From positions 119,377 through 183,376 of the forward strand of contig JBJKRL010000085.1 in NCBI GenBank assembly GCA_046704745.1: a stretch of DNA of 64,000 nucleotides. The letters are read 5' to 3'. The DNA is from CAWGGS01 sp046704745 (GTDB lineage Bacteria; Desulfobacterota; Desulfobulbia; Desulfobulbales; Desulfocapsaceae). Positions 32,993 to 41,327 of the stretch are shown in pieces; positions within the stretch are counted from its first letter, which is position 1, and every line of letters begins with the position of its first letter. A program made the translations under genes and the position numbers. The notes beneath the pieces are model-generated. The model ran no database searches. It was not told the DNA's origin and worked only from the letters and a program-made list of their open reading frames with translations.

Positions 32993-33841
32993 TCATGTAT
33001 TCTCTTGGAGTCTTTTCGTGATCTCGAAAATCAGTTGTTCAAGACGTGGGGTGGCCTGGGAAGCTGTCTGTATGACATCCTCCAGCGTGACCGGTTTGGG
33101 ATTGCCCGGATCATTGACGTTGGCAATGACCGAAAGACCGAGCACTAAAAGGCCTCCATGCAAGGCCACCAGAACCTCAGGGACCGATGACATCCCAACG
33201 GCATCGGCTCCGCAATCCCGCAGCCAACGGGTTTCAGCCGGAGTCTCCAGACTCGGCCCGGGAATACAGACATAGACCCCTGTTACGACCCCTTTCATAC
33301 CAAGGTGCTGGGCGCTATCCAGGGCAATCTTCATCAGCCCCGGATCGTAGGGACAGGAGAGGTCGGGAAATCGGGGACCCCAGCTTTCGACGTTTTCTCC
33401 CCGCAGAGGATTTTCGCCCAGGAAATTCAGGTGATCTCTTATCACCATAATGGAGCCGGCGGCAAACAACGGGTTAAGACCTCCGGCGGCATTGGTGATA
33501 AGAAGGGTTTTGGCCCCCAGTAGTGTGAGGACTCTAATGGGAAAGGTGACTTCTTTAGTCGAATATCCCTCGTAGTAATGGAATCTTCCCTGCAGGACCG
33601 CCACAGGATGGTCGTGCAGGTAGCCGAGGAGAAGGTTGCCGCTGTGGCCGGCCACCGTCGATTGCGGAAAGTGGGGGATGTCGGCGTAAGGGATGATATG
33701 TACGGAGTTTACCTGCTCCGCCACAGTACCCAGTCCGGTCCCCAATTGGAAGATAGTCTGTGGGGAAAAGGCGTATCTGTCACGGAGAAACGCTGCGCAT
33801 TCCTCAACCTGGTTTCGGTATCTGTTTACATCTCCAGCCAT
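32993..33841 (-). CDS. punA: Purine nucleoside phosphorylase (trimeric PNP/MTAP family)
   Basis: 282 residues from the ATG at 33841 (a TTG two codons earlier is possible). Family signature ITNAAGGLNP (about 113), HLNFLGENPLRG (about 138), the nucleoside-binding GVYVCIPGPSLETPAE and GADAVGMSSVPE. The Asn in the SVIANVND segment is the base-contact position that favours 6-oxopurines; MTA phosphorylases usually differ there, so a guanosine/inosine (or methylthioinosine) phosphorylase is more likely than MTAP. The neighbouring MTA/SAH deaminase supports that reading: deaminate first, then cleave. Confidence 0.82.
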   Translation of the reverse strand: MAGDVNRYRNQVEECAAFLRDRYAFSPQTIFQLGTGLGTVAEQVNSVHIIPYADIPHFPQSTVAGHSGNLLLGYLHDHPVAVLQGRFHYYEGYSTKEVTFPIRVLTLLGAKTLLITNAAGGLNPLFAAGSIMVIRDHLNFLGENPLRGENVESWGPRFPDLSCPYDPGLMKIALDSAQHLGMKGVVTGVYVCIPGPSLETPAETRWLRDCGADAVGMSSVPEVLVALHGGLLVLGLSVIANVNDPGNPKPVTLEDVIQTASQATPRLEQLIFEITKRLQENT

Positions 33842-33943
33842 GCTCAACGCCTATGCGTGCCCTAACTAATTGAAAACTGTATTTATTGAGTTTGATTTAT
33901 TTCTTGTTTAAGGTATGCTTCTCCAGCCTTCAGCCTAAACCCT

Positions 33944-35341
33944 TCACTTGCAAATGGCGTGTTTCTTGACATAGGCCTTGATCAATTTGCTGTCGGCATC
34001 CATCAGTTCGCAGCGCGACTCTTTTTCCATAATGCCGGCCAAGACCTCCGGCATCGGCGGCGCTTGGCCGGTTGCTTTCTCCACGGCTGCCGGAAATTTG
34101 GCAGGATGGGCCGTGGCCAGGCAGATCATTGGGACATTTTTCTTTACATTGGAAAGTCCGGCATAGACTCCCACAGCCGTATGTGGGTCAAGGATGTAGT
34201 CGTGCTCTTTGTAAAATTCGGAAATAGTTTGCAGGACTTCATCTTCACTGACACTTTTAGCGGAAAAGTCGCGCCGTATCTGGTCCTGATAGCCCGACAG
34301 GTCCAGGCGTCCCGTGGCGGCAAATTCCTCCATGGCCTCTTTGGTCCGTTTCGGTTCTTTGTCCAGAAGAAAATAGAGATACCGCTCGAAATTGGAGGCA
34401 GCCTGGATATCCATGGATGGGCTGGTGGTGGCGATGACCTCTCCCAGGGAATAGTCTCCCTTGTTGACGAAGCGGGACAGAATGTCGTTGCCGTTGGTTG
34501 CCAGTACCAGGTTGCGGATCATTCCTTCCGGCAGTATTTGCTTGGCGACATATCCGGCGAAGATATCACCGAAGTTCCCCGTAGGAACGGCAAAGTCGAA
34601 GGACCGGTCCTTTTCGTCCACCATGATATGCAGTCCTGCATAGATGTAATAGACCACCTGAGCAAGGATGCGAGCCCAGTTGATGGAGTTGATGGCCCCT
34701 AGATTCTGCGCTGTTTTGAAGTCGATATCGTTGAAGATGGATTTGACAATGGCCTGCCCGTCATCGAAGGTCCCTCGGATGGCAATGTTGAAGACGTTGC
34801 TGTCCGTGACAGTGGTCATCTGTTTTTCCTGGACCGGGCTAACCCGTTGATGCGGGTGGAGGATAAAGATGTTGATCTTCTTTTTGCCGCGGACCCCATA
34901 AATAGCGGCACTGCCTGTGTCACCGGAAGTGGCGCCCAAAATGTTCATGGCCCCGTCGGACTTTTCCAGCAGATACTCAAAGAGATTGCCTAAGAATTGT
35001 AAGGCCACATCCTTGAAGGCAAAGGTGGGTCCATGAAAGAGTTCCAGGATATGCAGATTGCCGTGATGAACGAGCGGTGTGACCTCTTTTGCCTGGAATC
35101 CGGCATAGGACCTGTTAATCAAATCACGCAGGTCACTGTCGGGGATGTCGTCGATGAAGCGCGACATTACTTCGAAGGCCAATTCCTGGTAGGTAAGGTT
35201 TTGCCAGGAGTTGACGGTGTTGTTGCCGATTCTGGGTATGGTCCGTGGCAGGAGAAGTCCCCCGTCGGTTGCCAGTCCCATCAACACGGCCTGGGTAAAC
35301 GGGATCGGATTTATCCCCCCTCGTGTGCTCAAATATTGCAT
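33944..35341 (-). CDS. thrC: Threonine synthase
   Basis: 465 residues. Converts O-phosphohomoserine to threonine with PLP. N-terminus MQYLSTRGGINPIPFTQAVL is typical; PLP lysine in HGPTFAFKDVALQFLG (about 113), the phosphate-binding loop LGATSGDTGSAAIYG (about 142), and FAVPTGNFGDIFAGYVAKQ (about 257). Length fits the longer class of bacterial/fungal ThrC. Same strand as its neighbours and probably co-transcribed with rsfS, 61 bases upstream. No threonine attenuator was seen in the short leader. Confidence 0.95.
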   Translation of the reverse strand: MQYLSTRGGINPIPFTQAVLMGLATDGGLLLPRTIPRIGNNTVNSWQNLTYQELAFEVMSRFIDDIPDSDLRDLINRSYAGFQAKEVTPLVHHGNLHILELFHGPTFAFKDVALQFLGNLFEYLLEKSDGAMNILGATSGDTGSAAIYGVRGKKKINIFILHPHQRVSPVQEKQMTTVTDSNVFNIAIRGTFDDGQAIVKSIFNDIDFKTAQNLGAINSINWARILAQVVYYIYAGLHIMVDEKDRSFDFAVPTGNFGDIFAGYVAKQILPEGMIRNLVLATNGNDILSRFVNKGDYSLGEVIATTSPSMDIQAASNFERYLYFLLDKEPKRTKEAMEEFAATGRLDLSGYQDQIRRDFSAKSVSEDEVLQTISEFYKEHDYILDPHTAVGVYAGLSNVKKNVPMICLATAHPAKFPAAVEKATGQAPPMPEVLAGIMEKESRCELMDADSKLIKAYVKKHAICK

Positions 35342-35402
35342 AACGTTACACTATTGAAGGTTATTGATATGCGTCTTTGAAAGAATAACCGATGATCGAG
35401 AA

Positions 35403-35780
35403 TCATATCCCATTGGGATCAATCCGGCGGGCATCGTGCCAAAGACCTTCCAGATTATAAAACGTTCTCTGCTCATAATAAAAGATGTGGATAACGACAT
35501 CGTCGAAGTCTAGCAGCACCCAGGTGCCTTCCTGCAGACCTTCGGCCCGTGATGCTTTGATCCTTTTTGACCGGAATTCGCCTTCGATGGCCTCGGCAAG
35601 CCCTTGGACATGCCGGGTGGATCTGCCGTTCATAATGACGAAATAGTCGGTGAAGGAGGAAATCCCCTGGACGTCAAGGATAACAAGATCTTCCGCTTTG
35701 GCATCGAGCGCGATTTTGGCACAGGCTTTTGCCAGCTCCAAACCGTCTTTGGATTGATGTGTCTTTTTGATTTTTTTCAT
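35403..35780 (-). CDS. rsfS: Ribosomal silencing factor RsfS (Iojap family)
   Basis: 125 residues. Core segments AEDLVILDVQGISSFTDYFV (about 34-53), NGRSTRHVQGLAEAIE (about 57-72) and GTWVLLDFDDVVIHIFYYEQ (about 87-106) are diagnostic. RsfS binds uL14 and blocks joining of the ribosomal subunits when nutrients run low. It starts 21 bases after topB on the same strand. Confidence 0.95.
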   Translation of the reverse strand: MKKIKKTHQSKDGLELAKACAKIALDAKAEDLVILDVQGISSFTDYFVIMNGRSTRHVQGLAEAIEGEFRSKRIKASRAEGLQEGTWVLLDFDDVVIHIFYYEQRTFYNLEGLWHDARRIDPNGI

Positions 35781-35801
35781 ATTGTATATTGTTGCAGAAC
35801 C

Positions 35802-38258
35802 TTAGCTGTTCTGTGAATTTTTTCTGGTCTTTCGTGGAGGAAAATCAAAACTGATTTTACCATTCTTTCCCAGAAGAAGAAAGGCATCAAATGGTTTCTT
35901 TTTTTTAGAAATGAATCCTTTGATTAACTCCGTTTTCCCTTTTTCGAGGAGCTGGGAGATATGGGCGGGGGTGATGGGCTTGGAGAGAATGAGCTTGCTG
36001 ATTTTTAGTCCCTTGGCCTCGTCTCCCAGGAGGGCCGACTCCGACATGTAGACGGACGGTGTGTCGAAGACGGGAGTTTTGTCGATGGGCGAAAGGCCCA
36101 AGGAGGGAGATTTTTTGATATCATCTATATTGAGATCGCTTGTGGTATCAGCGAAAATAAATTCGACCTTGCCGTTTTTCATCATGATGGATGCGGTAAA
36201 CGTCTTGCCCTTTTTTGATCTGAAATCATTGAACGGCCCTAATGTTTCTCCCTTTAACAGGGAGGCGATCTCCTGCGGGTTCATGACCCTGCCGCCCAGA
36301 ATTTTCCGGACTTTGATCTTCCCGTCTTCGGAGACATAGGCAGTTGCCGAATCATAGAAACGGACACCGTCTACAGGACTAAACGATGCCTCTTTGCGCT
36401 TTTTGTCACTTTCAAAATTCTGAACCTGCTTGGTTATATGGCAGGTCAACTCACGAATTTCCTGCATAAACCTCTCACGCGTAAACTCGCCTCGTAAGAT
36501 CTGGTTGAGTTTGTACTCCCATTCCCCCGTCATTTCAGGCGAAGCGAGAACGTCGATGTTCATCGCCTCAAGCAGGGCCAGAAGCTCAAAGGCCTTGCCG
36601 GTGGGGGTAAGCTCTTTGCCTTCTCTGACTACATATTTCTCGTTGATCAGCTTTTCAATTATTGCAGCCCGGGTGGCCGGGGTTCCCAGACCACGGTCCT
36701 TCATGGCGCCTGCAAGCTCTTCGTCTTCAACCAGCTTGTCGGAATTTTCCATGGCCGAGAGGAGAGTCGCCTCGTTGTACCGAGGAGGTGGGGTTGTCTC
36801 TGCCTCCTCCTTATCTACCTTTCGGCAATTCACCTGTGTGCCCTCCCGGATAGGGGTCAATTCCTTATCCTCGTCTTGAGTTTTGCCGTAGATGACTTTC
36901 CAGCCGGGATCGGTCATGATTTTTCCTTCTGTGAGGAAGGCCTCCCCGGCAACGGTTGAGATCCTTCGGGTGAGAAAAAACAGTGCCGGAGGAAAGAAGA
37001 CTGCCAAAAAGCGCTGAACGACCATGCGATAAATCTTTAACTCGGCCTCCGACAGGGCGGCAGGCAGCTTGTTGGTGGGGATGATGGCATGATGATCCGA
37101 CACTTTGAGATTATTGAAGATCCGTTTGTCTGGACAGACATATTTTTTACTCAAGGCGATTTCAGCAAATTGACCAAATTGCCAAGCCTTCTGGGTGATC
37201 AATGACTGTTTGACCGTGTTGATATAGTCCTCGGGGAGGTGGCGGCTGTCCGTCCTCGGATAGGTGAGCACCTTGTGTTTTTCATACAGGGCCTGGGCGA
37301 TAGAAAGGGTGTTTTTGGCCGAGAAACCGAAGCGTGAATTTGCCTCACGCTGCAGTGAAGTGAGGTCATAGAGCTGCGGGGACCGTTGACTCGATTTCTT
37401 GTTTGCATCCTCGACCGTTGCAGGCTGTCCTGTACATTGAGTGACGATTCGATCAGCCTTGGCCGGATCCCAGATTCTATCCTCTTTGCCTTCGGGCTCC
37501 TTTGGGTTCTTGGTAAAGGACGGATCGATCCATTTCCCCTGGTAAGTCCCTTCCGGATAAGAAAAATCGGCAGTCAATGTACAATACGGGCGGGGAACAA
37601 AGTCCAGACGGGTACGCTCCCGTTTGACCAAGAGAGACAAGGTCGGTGTCTGGACCCTGCCGCAGGGGGTGAGAAAAAAGCCGCCGCGGCGGGAATTGTA
37701 ACCGGTAAGCGCCCTGGTTGCATTAATGCCTATTAACCAGTCGGATTCCGATCGGCATAAGGCTGTGTCCTCCAAGGCCGTCATTTCCGAATTGTCGCGA
37801 AGGTGATCGAAACCGTTCTTTATGGATTCATTGGTCATCGACTGCAGCCAGAGGCGGCGCAGAGACTTCTTGGCCAGTAGCTTCCTCCCGACATACATCA
37901 TGATATATTTGAATATCAATTCTCCTTCACGGCCAGCATCGCAGGCGTTGATTATCTCTTTGACATCTTTGCGCCGAATAAGCTTCTCCAGGGCGTTGAG
38001 CTGGCTTTTGGTTCCCGGCAGGCCTTTTAGCGGAAAAGACTGAGGAAGTATCGGCAGGTTTTCCATTTGCCATTTCTGATACTTTTGGTCAATTTCTTCA
38101 GGATAACAAATAGATACAAGATGTCCAACAGCGTAGGAGACGATGTAGTTCTCTCCCTCGTAGTGGGTTTTGCTCTTGGTAAACCTACCGGGCAGCACTT
38201 TAACAAGATCAGCAGCCACGCTAGGCTTTTCAGCTATAATTAAAATCTTATCAGTCAT
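35802..38258 (-). CDS. topB: DNA topoisomerase III
   Basis: 818 residues from the ATG at 38258; the frame opens at 38300 with a TTG but lacks a better site. N-terminal Toprim domain KILIIAEKPSVAADL with acidic triad segment NACDAGREGELI, then type IA core and catalytic tyrosine in LTYPRTDSRHLPEDY (about 335). The C-terminus has two related topoisomerase C-terminal repeats (VRFYDSATAYVSEDG... and PVFDTPSVYMSESAL...), each ending in a FxSKKxKxFxA segment. Cuts and passes single strands. The chain is longer than E. coli TopB (653) because of these repeats. Confidence 0.93.
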   Translation of the reverse strand: MTDKILIIAEKPSVAADLVKVLPGRFTKSKTHYEGENYIVSYAVGHLVSICYPEEIDQKYQKWQMENLPILPQSFPLKGLPGTKSQLNALEKLIRRKDVKEIINACDAGREGELIFKYIMMYVGRKLLAKKSLRRLWLQSMTNESIKNGFDHLRDNSEMTALEDTALCRSESDWLIGINATRALTGYNSRRGGFFLTPCGRVQTPTLSLLVKRERTRLDFVPRPYCTLTADFSYPEGTYQGKWIDPSFTKNPKEPEGKEDRIWDPAKADRIVTQCTGQPATVEDANKKSSQRSPQLYDLTSLQREANSRFGFSAKNTLSIAQALYEKHKVLTYPRTDSRHLPEDYINTVKQSLITQKAWQFGQFAEIALSKKYVCPDKRIFNNLKVSDHHAIIPTNKLPAALSEAELKIYRMVVQRFLAVFFPPALFFLTRRISTVAGEAFLTEGKIMTDPGWKVIYGKTQDEDKELTPIREGTQVNCRKVDKEEAETTPPPRYNEATLLSAMENSDKLVEDEELAGAMKDRGLGTPATRAAIIEKLINEKYVVREGKELTPTGKAFELLALLEAMNIDVLASPEMTGEWEYKLNQILRGEFTRERFMQEIRELTCHITKQVQNFESDKKRKEASFSPVDGVRFYDSATAYVSEDGKIKVRKILGGRVMNPQEIASLLKGETLGPFNDFRSKKGKTFTASIMMKNGKVEFIFADTTSDLNIDDIKKSPSLGLSPIDKTPVFDTPSVYMSESALLGDEAKGLKISKLILSKPITPAHISQLLEKGKTELIKGFISKKKKPFDAFLLLGKNGKISFDFPPRKTRKNSQNS

Positions 38259-38331
38259 ATGACGCTGTGAATCCACGCGTTTTTTATGTAAAAAGGTCAA
38301 ATAATCGTTAAAGCCGGTTAGGACCGTAGGG

Positions 38332-38373
38332 TAATACGATAAATCAGTTGGTTGCAGCTCTCAACCGTCAGTA
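38332..38373 (+). repeat. Degenerate 42-base repeat, copy 1
   Basis: Starts TAATACGATAAATCAG and ends CTCAACCGTCAGTA. Aligns to 38436-38477 with 30/42 identities, and many of the differences are transitions. Confidence 0.5.
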
Positions 38374-38435
38374 GGCATATTTTCTGCTGCCATGAAAAAT
38401 CGTTGACCTCGTAAAATCCCGGAAAAGTTGCTGAG

Positions 38436-38477
38436 TAATACGATAAACCAATACGTTATGATTCTAAACTGTCAGTT
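38436..38477 (+). repeat. Degenerate 42-base repeat, copy 2
   Basis: Starts TAATACGATAAACCAA and ends CTAAACTGTCAGTT, 104 bases after copy 1. Confidence 0.5.
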
Positions 38478-38863
38478 CGTACGATTTTTACCAAGCAGAC
38501 AAAATTGCCAGTTGTTGTAAAAGCCAGTGTCTTGTTTGTCAATCGTATTTTTACTCATTACCAAACATTTTTGGGTAGTATAACATCTCTATCTGGGTTG
38601 TTACCTATTGCTTTTGTGTAAATTTATCAAATAGATATAAAGTTTGCTGGATCCGGGTGGCTTCGCAGTATTTCATACCGCGAAAAAATGCCCGACCGGA
38701 ATTTGATTCTCGTGAACTGCCATATCTCCTGGATTGGGGCAAAATAGTAGGGTGGAATTTTGAGCCTGCGACGGAGAAGAAGTCGAGAAGACAATTGGTT
38801 ACTTCCTCCTTGACAAACGTATCCTTCTGTGGTTATGTGCCTCAGTTGTAATGGATTTATTGT

Positions 38864-38939
38864 GCGGGCATAGCTCAGTTGGTAGAGCGCAAGCTTCCCA
38901 AGCTTGAAGTCGCGAGTTCGAGCCTCGTTGCCCGCTCCA
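38864..38939 (+). tRNA. tRNA-Gly (anticodon CCC)
   Basis: Cloverleaf is complete: acceptor GCGGGCA/TGCCCGC (7 bp), D-arm TAGCTCAGTTGGTAGAGC, anticodon stem CAAGC/GCTTG with loop TTCCCAA (CCC at 38897-38899), T-arm GAGTTCGAGCCTC. Discriminator T73 suits glycine and CCA is encoded. It reads GGG glycine codons. A terminator follows at 39012-39052. Confidence 0.95.
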
Positions 38940-39011
38940 TCCGGGTTCGACCAGATGTTTCACCGGAAGATTTGCCAAGGGGATTTTCGGTATACCTCCT
39001 GTGTTTTTGTT

Positions 39012-39052
39012 GCGGGCAGGCTTTAGAAAGTGGGCTATGCCCGCTTTTTTTT
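39012..39052 (+). terminator. Terminator after tRNA-Gly
   Basis: Arms GCGGGCA (39012-39018) and TGCCCGC (39038-39044) followed by eight T. The arms are identical to the two acceptor-stem strands of the tRNA just upstream. Confidence 0.85.
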
Positions 39053-39148
39053 ATGTCCTTTCAATTATACTGGTGGAAATATCCGGAAGAGGCCGGGAAA
39101 TGTTAAATACGAGCGGATCTGTGTTGATTTTGGATCAAGAGTGCGCGG

Positions 39149-39607
39149 ATGAATGATCTGGTTGTGCAAAAGGTTCGTGCCTTTGCCGAAGAACTGCTCC
39201 CTTCCCTGGGATTGGAGTTGTTTGATGTCCAATTCCGCAGGGAAGGGCACGGCTGGGTTTTGCGCCTTTATATCGATCGGGAAGATGGCGTATCTCTGGA
39301 TGATTGTTCAATGGTGAGCAGAGAAATCAGTGATTATCTTGATGTTGAGGATATTATTGAACAGTCTTATCATCTCGAGGTGTCGTCTCCGGGTCTGGAA
39401 AGACCGCTCCGCAATTTGGGCGAATTTAAACGTTTTCGCGGTAGAAAAGCCCGAATTAAACTGCGCGAGTCCGTGGGTGGGCAACGTGTTTTTGTCGGTG
39501 AAATATCAGAGGTGCATGACGATCAGAGGATTGAGCTGATTCTGGAAAATAATGAGCCGCTCACGTTTTCCTATGATCAGGTACGAACGGCCAGGTTGTC
39601 AATGTAG
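39149..39607 (+). CDS. rimP: Ribosome maturation factor RimP
   Basis: 152 residues. Typical N-terminal ELLPSLGLELFDVQFRREGHGWVLRLYIDREDGVSLDDC and SPGLERPLRNLGEFKRFRGRKARI (in parts), the two RimP domains. Needed for 30S subunit assembly. It opens the rimP-nusA-infB operon, its usual place. Confidence 0.95.
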   Translation: MNDLVVQKVRAFAEELLPSLGLELFDVQFRREGHGWVLRLYIDREDGVSLDDCSMVSREISDYLDVEDIIEQSYHLEVSSPGLERPLRNLGEFKRFRGRKARIKLRESVGGQRVFVGEISEVHDDQRIELILENNEPLTFSYDQVRTARLSM

Positions 39608-39692
39608 ACCCGGTGAAAGAATTATATAAGGCAACGAGGAGACAACTGTTGCTCGAACCGTCGAGTCGGAATAAGAAAGATGGGGTAAGACA

Positions 39693-41066
39693 ATGTTATC
39701 AGATCTGAAACGCATAATCGACCAGATCAGCAGGGATCGTGGGTTTGATAAAAGATTATTGATCGAGGCCATTGAAGAGGCCGTCCAGTCTGCAGCCCGT
39801 AAAAAGCTGGGAAGTCGGCGCGATATTGAGGTCCGTTATAATGAGGAGTTCGGCGAGGTCGAGGTCTTTCAATTCCGCAGTGTTGTTGATGTAGCAGAGG
39901 ACGAGCAGACCGAGATATCCTTTGCCGATGCCCGGCGGCTCGATCCTGAAGTTCAGGTGGGTGATGAACTTGGCGAAAAGATGGAAAACATCGAGGACTT
40001 GGGCAGGATTGCCGCCCAGTCCGCCAAGCAGGTGATTATCCATAAGATGAAAGATGCCGAAAGGGATGTCATCTTCGACATGTTCAAAGACCGGCAAGGT
40101 GAGGTTGTAAGCGGCATCGTTCAGCGCTTCGAGCGCGGAAACATGATCGTCAATCTGGGAAGAACGGATGCTTTTTTACCCAAAGACCAGCAGATTCCCA
40201 AGCGCTCGTTCAAACAAGGAGACAGGATTCGGGCCTATTTGATGGAGGTAAAACAGAGCAGCAGGGACTCACAGTTGATGCTATCGCGAACATGTGATGA
40301 ATTCTTAGCCAAACTGTTTCAATTGGAAGTCCCCGAGATCTCAGAAGGGATCGTCAAGATTATGGGGGTCAGCCGAGAACCTGGTTTTAGGGCCAAGATC
40401 GCGGTGAGCTCTACCGAATCGGATGTCGATCCGGTTGGTGCCTGCGTCGGCATGAAGGGTTCACGGGTGCAGAATGTCGTCCAAGAGTTGCAAGGCGAAC
40501 GGATTGACATCGTAACCTGGAGTCCTGACCCGGCCAAATATGTGTATAATGCATTGGCGCCGGCCCATGTGAGCATGGTACGGGTGGATGAGGAGAACAA
40601 ATCACTATTGGTGGTTGTTCCCAATGATCAGCTTTCCCTTGCCATAGGAAGACAGGGACAAAATGTCCGTCTGGCTTCGAAATTGCTTGGCTGGAGGATC
40701 GATGTCAAAAGCGAACAGCGGTACGCAAATCTTGAAGATCCCGGGTACCAGTCGCTGCTAACCCTTACCGGGGTGGAGGAACCTCTTGCTGATCAGCTGT
40801 TTGCTAAAAATGTAAAAACCCTGGCGGACATGGCAGCAGCCAAGGTTGAAGATTTGACGATTCTTCGTGCAATTGACGATGATTTTGCGGTATCACTTAT
40901 TGACGAGGCAAAAGATATTCTGTCAAATACTTCAATCACTCCTGCCGGTCCCGAAAAAACAGCCGTAGACGGTATCGCAGAGTCTGCCCCTTTGGAGTAT
41001 GGTGAAGACAAACCCGAAGTCGAAGGGAGTGGGGACGAGGAAAACGACATAACGGATGGCATATAA
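39693..41066 (+). CDS. nusA: Transcription termination/antitermination factor NusA
   Basis: 457 residues. N-terminal RNA-polymerase-binding domain (about 1-125), S1 domain (GEVVSGIVQRFERGNMIVNL, about 133-200), two KH domains (DPVGACVGMKGSRVQNVVQE; LAIGRQGQNVRLASKLLGW) and one helix-hairpin-helix-like region (LLTLTGVEEPLADQLF) before an acidic tail. Acts in pausing, termination and rRNA antitermination. Its end overlaps rnpM by 11 bases. Confidence 0.95.
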   Translation: MLSDLKRIIDQISRDRGFDKRLLIEAIEEAVQSAARKKLGSRRDIEVRYNEEFGEVEVFQFRSVVDVAEDEQTEISFADARRLDPEVQVGDELGEKMENIEDLGRIAAQSAKQVIIHKMKDAERDVIFDMFKDRQGEVVSGIVQRFERGNMIVNLGRTDAFLPKDQQIPKRSFKQGDRIRAYLMEVKQSSRDSQLMLSRTCDEFLAKLFQLEVPEISEGIVKIMGVSREPGFRAKIAVSSTESDVDPVGACVGMKGSRVQNVVQELQGERIDIVTWSPDPAKYVYNALAPAHVSMVRVDEENKSLLVVVPNDQLSLAIGRQGQNVRLASKLLGWRIDVKSEQRYANLEDPGYQSLLTLTGVEEPLADQLFAKNVKTLADMAAAKVEDLTILRAIDDDFAVSLIDEAKDILSNTSITPAGPEKTAVDGIAESAPLEYGEDKPEVEGSGDEENDITDGI

Positions 41067-41280
41067 AAACAAAGGCCGGGGGCCTGTTAGAACCTGCAAG
41101 GTATGCGGACGTAAAGCTCCCCAAAAGGGGTTGTGTCGTTTTGTTTGGAGCGATGGAAAACCGGTTGCAGATGAAAACAAACAGATGCTCGGCCGGGGGG
41201 CGTATTGCTGCAACCGGGAAGAATGCTTGTCCGGTTTTTGGGGATGGGAAAAGAAGTGGAAGACAGCCTTTAGACTGTAA
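41056..41280 (+). CDS. rnpM: YlxR/RnpM family RNA-binding protein
   Basis: 74 residues. DUF448 family: PVRTCKVCGRKAPQKGLCRF, then GRGAYCCNREECLSGF; usual place between nusA and infB. A Bacillus homologue modulates RNase P; here the role is inferred. Overlaps nusA by 11 bases. The extra cysteines (CKVC, CCNREEC) suggest a zinc site. Confidence 0.9.
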   Translation: MAYKNKGRGPVRTCKVCGRKAPQKGLCRFVWSDGKPVADENKQMLGRGAYCCNREECLSGFWGWEKKWKTAFRL

Positions 41281-41327
41281 CTCCTTTACGATAGAGGTTG
41301 TTTTCTAAAAAGAGACGATGGTTCTGA

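Larger units (their letters stand above)
38259..38863. other. Non-coding stretch before the tRNA and translation operon
   Basis: 605 bases. They hold two copies of a degenerate 42-base repeat (38332-38373, 38436-38477). No gene with coding character; short frames near 38657 lack family features. Confidence 0.5.

Noticed and set aside
32625..32996. 123-codon minus-strand frame between punA and mtaD
   Set aside because: Overlaps both neighbours slightly, lacks a ribosome site, and shows no domain.
32993..33841. Call as MTA phosphorylase (mtnP)
   Set aside because: Base-site segment has Asn (SVIANVND) as in oxopurine PNPs.
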